From an uncultured Eubacteriales bacterium (lineage in GTDB: Bacteria > Bacillota > Clostridia > Monoglobales > Monoglobaceae): a stretch of DNA of 11,373 nucleotides. Shown piece by piece: positions 6,953-11,373 of the stretch. Within the stretch, counting starts at the first letter, position 1. Every line of letters begins with the position of its first letter. The notes under the pieces are model-generated. The model had not been told where the DNA came from. It did no database searches and saw nothing but the letters and a program-made list of their open reading frames with translations. Location of the stretch: positions 1-11,373 of the forward strand of contig CATVQN010000012.1 of the NCBI GenBank assembly GCA_958346135.1. The letters run 5' to 3'. Both the position numbers and the translations under genes were made by a program.

Positions 6953-8032
6953 ATGGAGATTCAATTAGCAGTGGTAAAGGGCGACGGCATTGGTCCTGAA
7001 ATTGTGACCGAGGCCGAAAAAATTCTGGACAAAATCGGGATTCTTTTCGGGCATACCTTTACCTACACCGATATTTTAGCAGGCGGCTGCGCCATTGATG
7101 CAGCCGGGGTTCCTCTTCCGGAGGAATCGGTAGAAAAGGCGCTGGCGGCAGATTCCGTTTTGCTGGGTGCTGTGGGCGGACCGAAGTGGGATACGCTTCC
7201 CGGAGAGCTGCGCCCGGAAAAAGCACTGCTGGGACTGCGCAGCAGGCTTGGGCTGTTTGCCAATGTTCGGCCGGCAAAGCTGTACACCGCTCTGGCGGAC
7301 GCCTGTCCTCTAAAGCCGGAGATTTCGAAGGACGGCATTGATCTGGTGATTGTCCGGGAACTGACCGGCGGCCTGTATTTCGGTGAGCGAGGCCGAAGAG
7401 ACGGCGGTGAGATGGGCGAGACCGCCTATGACGAGCTGGCGTATTCCAAAACGGAAATTGAACGTATCGGCCGTGTTGCCTTTGAAATGGCACGCAAACG
7501 CCGGAAAAAGGTGACCAGCGTGGATAAGGCAAACGTGATTGAAACCTCCAGACTCTGGAGAGAGACCATGCACGCCTTGGCAGAGGAATACAGTGACGTG
7601 GAATATGAGGATATGCTGGTGGACAACTGTGCTATGCAGCTGGTGAGAAATCCGGCACAGTTTGATGTGATTGTTACCGAAAATATGTTCGGTGATATTC
7701 TGTCGGATGAGGCCAGTATGACCACCGGTTCCATCGGTATGCTGCCTTCTTCATCGCTGGGAAGCACCACCCGAGGAATGTATGAGCCAATTCATGGCAG
7801 TGCACCGGATATTGCGGGACAGAATAAGGCCAATCCGATTGCGACCATTTTATCCTGTGCAATGATGCTTCGGGACAGCTTTAATCTGCTGGAGGAGGCA
7901 AAGTGCATTGAGGATGCGGTAGCCCGGGTTCTGGATGAGGGCTGGAGAACGGCCGATATTATGGACGAGGGCGGAAAGCTTTTGGGTACCCGTGAGATGG
8001 GTGACAAGATTGCCGAGTATCTGGTAAAATAA
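6953..8032 (+). CDS. leuB: 3-isopropylmalate dehydrogenase
   Basis: NAD-dependent oxidative decarboxylation of 3-isopropylmalate to 2-oxoisocaproate, the leucine precursor. At 359 residues it is typical of LeuB. Substrate arginines appear as R96 and R106 (LRSRLGLFANVRP) and R135 (VRELTGGLYFG), with the catalytic Tyr at Y142. The VDKANVIETSRLWR helix and the Mg-binding FGDILSDEAS segment follow. The cofactor segment GSAPDIAGQNKANP has the Asp characteristic of NAD use, in contrast to NADP isocitrate dehydrogenases. The start ATG lies 4 nt after leuD, with AAAGGAG at 6937-6943 inside the end of leuD. It is the last gene of the cluster, and a strong terminator follows 10 nt after its stop. Confidence 0.96.
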   Translation: MEIQLAVVKGDGIGPEIVTEAEKILDKIGILFGHTFTYTDILAGGCAIDAAGVPLPEESVEKALAADSVLLGAVGGPKWDTLPGELRPEKALLGLRSRLGLFANVRPAKLYTALADACPLKPEISKDGIDLVIVRELTGGLYFGERGRRDGGEMGETAYDELAYSKTEIERIGRVAFEMARKRRKKVTSVDKANVIETSRLWRETMHALAEEYSDVEYEDMLVDNCAMQLVRNPAQFDVIVTENMFGDILSDEASMTTGSIGMLPSSSLGSTTRGMYEPIHGSAPDIAGQNKANPIATILSCAMMLRDSFNLLEEAKCIEDAVARVLDEGWRTADIMDEGGKLLGTREMGDKIAEYLVK

Positions 8033-8042
8033 AAGAGAAAAA

Positions 8043-8088
8043 TAAGGAAAAGAACCGCTACGGCATTGCGCAGCGGTTCTTTTCCTTA
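8043..8088. terminator. Bidirectional intrinsic terminator between leuB and yfcE-like gene
   Basis: The two arms (8043-8059 and 8072-8088) are perfectly complementary over 17 bp around a 12-nt loop. The arms are A-rich at the base on the left and T-rich on the right, so the RNA has a GC-rich top and a U-run read from either side. The leftward transcript also meets a T-rich tract just beyond. It lies between convergent genes, and the right arm includes the stop codon of the minus-strand phosphoesterase gene. Confidence 0.9.
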
Positions 8089-8628
8089 AATTTGATATTC
8101 GTTCATAACCTTACCGTTCAGATCCTTCCACAAAAACAGACCGTTCTCTAAGGTCATGTAGCCGTGATGACTGTTTTCCTTAGGGATCGAGACCGAGCCG
8201 GGATTCATATAGCAGTAATCCGTATGCTCTATGCATTTCGGAACATGGGTATGACCGTGTAGTAAAATATCTCCCTTGTGCAGAGGCGGCAGAGCATCCT
8301 CATGAAAGTGATGGCCATGGGTGGCAAAAATCATCCGGCCTTTTTCCGTAAGAATCGCATAGTCTGCCAGAATCGGGAAGGCAAGCACCATCTGATCCAC
8401 TTCGGTGTCACAGTTGCCCCGGACACATAGGATGTCCTGCTTAAGGTCATTGAGCATCGCAATGACCGCCTTGGGATCATAGCCTCTTGGCAGATCATTT
8501 CTGGGGCCATGATATAGGATATCCCCCAGCAGTAACATCCGATTTGCCTGTTCCGATTCGTAGCAGTCCAGTAATTTCCTGCAATAATAGGCAGAACCGT
8601 GTATGTCTGATGCAATCATCCATTTCAT
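8086..8628 (-). CDS. yfcE: YfcE-like metallophosphoesterase
   Basis: Small calcineurin-like phosphodiesterase of the YfcE/MJ0936 family; the E. coli member hydrolyses phosphodiester model substrates with Mn, and its natural substrate is not settled. The product is 180 residues with all five metal motifs in order: D8-x-H10 (SDIHGS), G-D36 (LLGDILYHGPRN), G-N72-x-D74, H104 (ATHGHHF) and the GHTH box (G125-H128). The MNPGSVSIPK segment after GHTH is also typical. It has no signal peptide, so it is cytoplasmic. The start ATG is 3 nt after the stop of the LysR gene, and the best ribosome-binding match (GAAGGG, 8641-8646) is 12 nt away. Its translation is therefore probably coupled to the regulator gene. 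I use yfcE as the family symbol. Confidence 0.88.
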   Translation of the reverse strand: MKWMIASDIHGSAYYCRKLLDCYESEQANRMLLLGDILYHGPRNDLPRGYDPKAVIAMLNDLKQDILCVRGNCDTEVDQMVLAFPILADYAILTEKGRMIFATHGHHFHEDALPPLHKGDILLHGHTHVPKCIEHTDYCYMNPGSVSIPKENSHHGYMTLENGLFLWKDLNGKVMNEYQI

Positions 8629-8631
8629 GGT

Positions 8632-9573
8632 CTATTCGTTCCCTTCTGTTTCAAAAATTTTTTCTTTTGATTTATGGAGTTCCGAGAGAAACAGCTCGTC
8701 CAGCTTTGACAGATTGTACTCTTTGCGGTGAATCAGAACATCCTTATAAATCCGTTTGTTTTCATGACATACCCGCTGTACCAGATCATAGCGCTCTAAC
8801 ACCTCGCCGAGAACCGGGGCAACCCACATAAAAGTTTCGGTATTCTGAGACAGTAGCTCGAGCTGACTGGCTCGTTCAAAAACAAAGATTTTGCGGTTTG
8901 TAGTCTCCGGCAGTTCCTCCTTCTTGACCTCTGCAAAGGGCAGGGCGGGTACAAAAGGATCGGCATGGGCAATTTCAATATAATCCTTTAAATCCTCTTG
9001 GGTAATCTGTTCCTTGGCTGCCAGCGGATTGTTCCGGCTCATGACCAAAACATAATGAAACCGGGCGATAATTTCATAATCCAGACCCTTTTCCTGCATC
9101 ATGGCCTTGTAGTATTTATTATAATTTTCCGCATAGCGGATGATGCCGAGCTGATAGTGCTCCTCCAGAATATTTTTAATGGCCCGCATTGCGTTCGTCT
9201 CTTTGTAAAAAAGCTCAACCCTTGCATTTTTGCTTATCAGTCCGGTAAACTTCACAAAGGCGTCCGTAATATAGCTGGTTCGGGGAACCGAAATGGAAAA
9301 CCGTTCCTTGCTGACCGGACCGCTGCGAAACAGATTCTCCACAGCTTCCGCCTGATCCACAATGCTCTTTGCGTATCGAATAAAGACCTCGCCGTCCGGG
9401 GTCAGCACCATTCCCTTTGCCGAACGATCAAAAATGGTCACGCCCAAAGAGGCTTCCAGACCTTTCACGGCTCGGCTCAGGTTCGGCGGTTCCACATAGA
9501 GCTTTTCAGCCGCTTTATGAATGGAGCCGCATTTTGCAATTTCTACTGCATATTTCCAGTGTAAAATGTTCAT
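8632..9573 (-). CDS. LysR-family transcriptional regulator, target unknown
   Basis: A 313-residue LysR-type regulator. The N-terminal winged helix-turn-helix covers about residues 1-60 (MNILHWKYAVEIAKCGSIHKAAEKLY, then LSRAVKGLE and TIFDRS), followed by the linker helix to about 85 and the periplasmic-binding-like effector domain to the C-terminus. The start of the recognition helix reads V-E28-P-P-N-L-S instead of the usual S/G-Q-P-x-L-S, so the conserved Gln is missing. The start ATG has GGGAGGGC at 9584-9591 about 10 nt upstream. It sits 42 nt after mgtE with no terminator between, and 3 nt before the phosphoesterase gene. LysR proteins often control a divergent neighbour, but no gene here is divergent from it, so its target cannot be inferred. 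Control of the ilv/leu genes is possible but unsupported. Confidence 0.9.
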   Translation of the reverse strand: MNILHWKYAVEIAKCGSIHKAAEKLYVEPPNLSRAVKGLEASLGVTIFDRSAKGMVLTPDGEVFIRYAKSIVDQAEAVENLFRSGPVSKERFSISVPRTSYITDAFVKFTGLISKNARVELFYKETNAMRAIKNILEEHYQLGIIRYAENYNKYYKAMMQEKGLDYEIIARFHYVLVMSRNNPLAAKEQITQEDLKDYIEIAHADPFVPALPFAEVKKEELPETTNRKIFVFERASQLELLSQNTETFMWVAPVLGEVLERYDLVQRVCHENKRIYKDVLIHRKEYNLSKLDELFLSELHKSKEKIFETEGNE

Positions 9574-9612
9574 TTTTATTTTTGCCCTCCCTGCTCCTCC
9601 GTTTCGAGAATT

Positions 9613-9641
9613 ATCCTAGATTCCCAGGAAAGCTCTGGCAA
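9613..9641 (-). promoter_or_regulatory. Possible promoter for the LysR gene, overlapping the end of mgtE
   Basis: On the minus strand TTGCCA (9636-9641) and TAGGAT (9613-9618) are separated by exactly 17 nt, matching the sigma-A hexamers at 5/6 and 4/6 positions. A start near 9606 would leave a leader of about 30 nt before the LysR gene. The match lies inside mgtE coding sequence, so it may be chance. Confidence 0.35.
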
Positions 9642-11016
9642 TATTGAAGAAAATCAGAACCGAACAGGTATCTAAAATCGTAGACAGCAGCGGTGCCGCC
9701 ATCAGCGCAGGATCCAGACGACATTTTTTTGCCAGCATCGGCAGAACGCAGCCGATGCATTTGGCTAACACCACAATTGCGACAAGGCTCAGTCCTGAAA
9801 TTACCGACAACCGACCGAGACTGCCAACCTGACTGAGCACCTCTGCGTTATGCCCGTATAAGAGATAGACACGGCCGGCATTTACCGCAGCCAAAATCAC
9901 GCCTACCAAAAGTGAAATCCGCAGTTCCTTAAACAATACCCTGAAAAAATCCCGGAATCGAATTTCCCCCAGTGCCAGACCCCGAATCACCATGGTGGAG
10001 CTCTGGGAACTGCAGTTACCGCCGGTTCCCATCAGCATAGGCACAAAGGCCACTAAAATCGGAACCGCCACAAAAGCGGTTTCATATTCCTGAATAATGC
10101 TGCCGGTTACCGTGGCGGAAAGCATCAGGAAAAGCAACCAGAAAAAGCGGTTTTTGGCATGCTTCCAGACCGGTGTTTTCAGATAGCTTTCCTCACTGGG
10201 AACTACGGCGGCCATTTTGGTAATATCTTCGGTATTTTCCTCCTGCAATACATCGATGGCATCATCGACGGTGACAATTCCCACCAGCCGGTTTTCCCTG
10301 TCTACTACCGGCACCGCCAGAAAGCCGTAACGATCAAAAATATGTGCAACATCCTCCTGGTCATCCAAGGTACCTACATAGGTGATATTGGTTTCCATGA
10401 TGTCCTCAATCACCTGTACGGAATCCGCCAGCAAAAGCTCTTTTACTGATACCAAGCCGATCAGCTTTCGGTTTTCATCCGTCACATAACAGGTGTAGAT
10501 GGTCTCCTTGTCCGGACCGATTCTACGGATTCGTTCAAAGGACTGAGCCACCGTCATATGCTTTTTTAAATCTACATACTCGGTAGTCATAATACTGCCC
10601 GCGCTGTCCTTAGGATATTTTAAAAGCTGATTGATATCCTTGCGCATTTCTGCATTGGTATGGCGCAGAATCCGTTTCACCACGCCGGCGGGCATCTCTT
10701 CAATCAAGTCCACCGCATCGTCCACATAAAGCTCGTCCAGCACGTCTTTTAGCTCCCGATCGCTGAAGGCCGAAATCAAATATTCCTGCTGGTCATTATC
10801 CATTTCCACAAAGGTTTCTGCTGCAAGCTCCTTGGGTAAAAGCCGGAACAGCAGGGTTAAATCCGTATCCTCCACATCTGCCAAAAGCTGGGCAGCGTCG
10901 GCCGGGTTCAGCGCCGTCAGAATTTCCTGTACGCCGCTGAATTTTTTTTGGTGCAGCAGCTCTAAAAGCTCTTGGCGCAGCTGCTCTAAATTCATTTCCA
11001 TCAAGTTTCCTTCCAT
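9616..11016 (-). CDS. mgtE: MgtE-type magnesium transporter/channel
   Basis: Inner-membrane homodimeric Mg2+ channel. In this family, Mg2+ bound to the cytosolic domain closes the pore. The product is 466 residues, with the acidic helical N domain at about 8-135, tandem CBS domains at about 140-200 and 205-260, a connecting helix, and five membrane segments from about 289 to 466. Pore-region motifs are PMLMGTGGNCSSQSS (326-340) followed by VIRGLALGEI. D449 in STILDTCSV corresponds in position to the ion-selectivity Asp of the last membrane helix. The pore loop has Cys at 335 where Ala is common in clostridial relatives. The start ATG is 8 nt after AGGAGG (11025-11030), better placed than the in-frame Met codons at 6 and 8. 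It is preceded by a strong promoter and a long structured leader with a small upstream ORF. Confidence 0.94.
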   Translation of the reverse strand: MEGNLMEMNLEQLRQELLELLHQKKFSGVQEILTALNPADAAQLLADVEDTDLTLLFRLLPKELAAETFVEMDNDQQEYLISAFSDRELKDVLDELYVDDAVDLIEEMPAGVVKRILRHTNAEMRKDINQLLKYPKDSAGSIMTTEYVDLKKHMTVAQSFERIRRIGPDKETIYTCYVTDENRKLIGLVSVKELLLADSVQVIEDIMETNITYVGTLDDQEDVAHIFDRYGFLAVPVVDRENRLVGIVTVDDAIDVLQEENTEDITKMAAVVPSEESYLKTPVWKHAKNRFFWLLFLMLSATVTGSIIQEYETAFVAVPILVAFVPMLMGTGGNCSSQSSTMVIRGLALGEIRFRDFFRVLFKELRISLLVGVILAAVNAGRVYLLYGHNAEVLSQVGSLGRLSVISGLSLVAIVVLAKCIGCVLPMLAKKCRLDPALMAAPLLSTILDTCSVLIFFNIARAFLGI

Positions 11017-11190
11017 TTTTTCTGCCTCCTAATTCATCAGATGTCCTGAAAGAAAACCCGGTGCACGTCTACATGACCGCCAGCCAGCGCTGCCGGTCGT
11101 ATCGTTTTCGCCCGCCGGGTTTTTTCCCGTTATCACCACTGGCGTCCATGTAATCACCTCACATCCATCTTTGAAATTCAGTATATCCTC
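11017..11190 (-). promoter_or_regulatory. Structured mgtE mRNA leader, not an M-box
   Basis: About 175 nt separate the predicted transcription start from the mgtE start codon. A stem can form between RNA segments at 11152-11139 and 11083-11070: 14-nt arms, 13 pairs including one G·U, one A·G mismatch. A second pairing joins AAAACCCGG (11123-11115) to CCGGGTTTT (11061-11053), 9 bp. The arms alternate in order, so the two pairings either exclude each other or form a pseudoknot. A local hairpin CGGG-A6-CCCG (11129-11116) competes with the second pairing. A U-rich run (GUUUUCUUU) follows CCGG, so premature termination is conceivable. The conserved M-box segment AGGTGAGGCTCC is absent. The mgtE ribosome binding site is at 11025-11030. 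Sensing of Mg2+ is inference from the downstream gene. Confidence 0.55.
11069..11149 (-). CDS. Small upstream ORF in the mgtE leader (26 codons)
   Basis: An ATG at 11149-11147 preceded by GAGGTG (11160-11155) at 5 nt spacing opens a 26-codon frame ending in ATG-TAG. The peptide begins MDASGDNG, has a Lys/Pro/Gly then Arg/Lys/Tyr-rich middle (KKPGGRKRYDRQ) and ends RWLAVM. I do not recognise it as a named family. It lies wholly between the mgtE promoter and mgtE, 52 nt before the mgtE start, in a different frame from the longer open reading through this region. Its first codons form part of one arm and its last codons part of the other arm of the leader stem, so translating it should change the leader fold. 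A leader peptide controlling mgtE, analogous in principle to mgtL of enterobacterial mgtA, is the natural reading but is unproven. A chance ORF remains possible. Confidence 0.45.
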   Translation of the reverse strand: MDASGDNGKKPGGRKRYDRQRWLAVM

Positions 11191-11196
11191 CCTTTT

Positions 11197-11225
11197 ATTG
11201 TAGCACAGCCATCTCGCTTTTTCAA
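11197..11225 (-). promoter_or_regulatory. Sigma-A promoter of mgtE (extended -10)
   Basis: On the minus strand TTGAAA (11220-11225) and TACAAT (11197-11202) are separated by exactly 17 nt, with a TG one base upstream of the -10 (extended -10). Both hexamers match consensus at 5 of 6 positions. The predicted start is near 11190, giving the mgtE leader described above. Confidence 0.85.
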
Positions 11226-11342
11226 GAGAGAAAAACGCCGAAAATTCCACTGCCTCAAAAATCATTACCTCGGTTAATACATTGCTTGCGCATGTTTTGA
11301 AAATTATGTTTTTGTGAAATCCGACAAAAATTCCGGAAAACC

Positions 11343-11371
11343 TTGACAAATCCGTAAAAAGGTAGTACAAT
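11343..11371 (+). promoter_or_regulatory. Near-consensus sigma-A promoter reading out of the window
   Basis: TTGACA (perfect -35, 11343-11348), a 17-nt spacer, and TACAAT (11366-11371, 5 of 6). It points right, divergent from the mgtE promoter about 118 nt away, so a plus-strand gene or RNA should begin just beyond the window. The stretch 11226-11342 between the two promoters is AT-rich, and I see no gene or clear operator in it. Confidence 0.85.
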
Positions 11372-11373
11372 AC

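Noticed and set aside
7059..7532. Overlapping minus-strand frames inside leuB
   Set aside because: Arg/Pro/Ser-rich low-information translations antisense to a complete leuB; no start signals.
11017..11190. M-box (ykoK) magnesium riboswitch before mgtE
   Set aside because: The strand, length and neighbour fit, and GAGGTGATT looks faintly like the start of the motif. The conserved AGGTGAGGCTCC core and its partner segments are not present, so I do not call it; a covariance-model search would settle this.
11029..11370. 113-codon minus-strand reading frame upstream of mgtE
   Set aside because: It runs through the mgtE promoter hexamers and has no ribosome binding site at its start or family-like features. 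Only the shorter ORF in another frame has a plausible start.

Overview
The window most likely comes from an anaerobic Firmicute of the Clostridia (moderate confidence). Almost every gene has a strong AAGGAGG-type ribosome binding site at 7-9 nt. Promoters are canonical sigma-A hexamers. The IlvD, LeuC/LeuD and MgtE types all fit Clostridia, and the DNA is roughly half GC. I see no mobile element, CRISPR array, tRNA or rRNA.

Positions 1-8032 (+ strand) hold a branched-chain amino acid cluster in the order ilvB (5' end cut by the window edge), ilvN, ilvC, ilvD, leuC, leuD, leuB. IlvBN, IlvC and IlvD are the three common steps from pyruvate (or pyruvate plus 2-oxobutyrate) to the 2-oxo acids of valine and isoleucine. 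LeuCD and LeuB are the isomerase and dehydrogenase steps of leucine synthesis. leuA, ilvE and ilvA are not in the window. A clear intrinsic terminator after ilvC splits the cluster into ilvBNC and ilvD-leuCDB. The ilvC-ilvD and ilvD-leuC gaps carry three hairpins whose stem sequences differ in a compensatory way (GTYYGC / GCRRAC). A 17-bp perfect inverted repeat after leuB serves as a bidirectional terminator.

Positions 8086-11225 (- strand) hold three co-directional genes. In transcription order they are mgtE (magnesium channel/transporter with CBS domains), a LysR-family regulator, and a YfcE-like metallophosphoesterase 3 nt behind it. mgtE has a near-consensus promoter (TTGAAA-17-TACAAT) and a leader of about 175 nt. 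The leader lacks the M-box signature expected for this gene family, but contains a 26-codon upstream ORF with its own ribosome binding site, woven into long-range, mutually exclusive base pairings. This is the best candidate in the window for an undescribed regulatory element.

At the right edge a consensus promoter (TTGACA-17-TACAAT, + strand) fires out of the window, divergent from mgtE, toward a gene that is not included.
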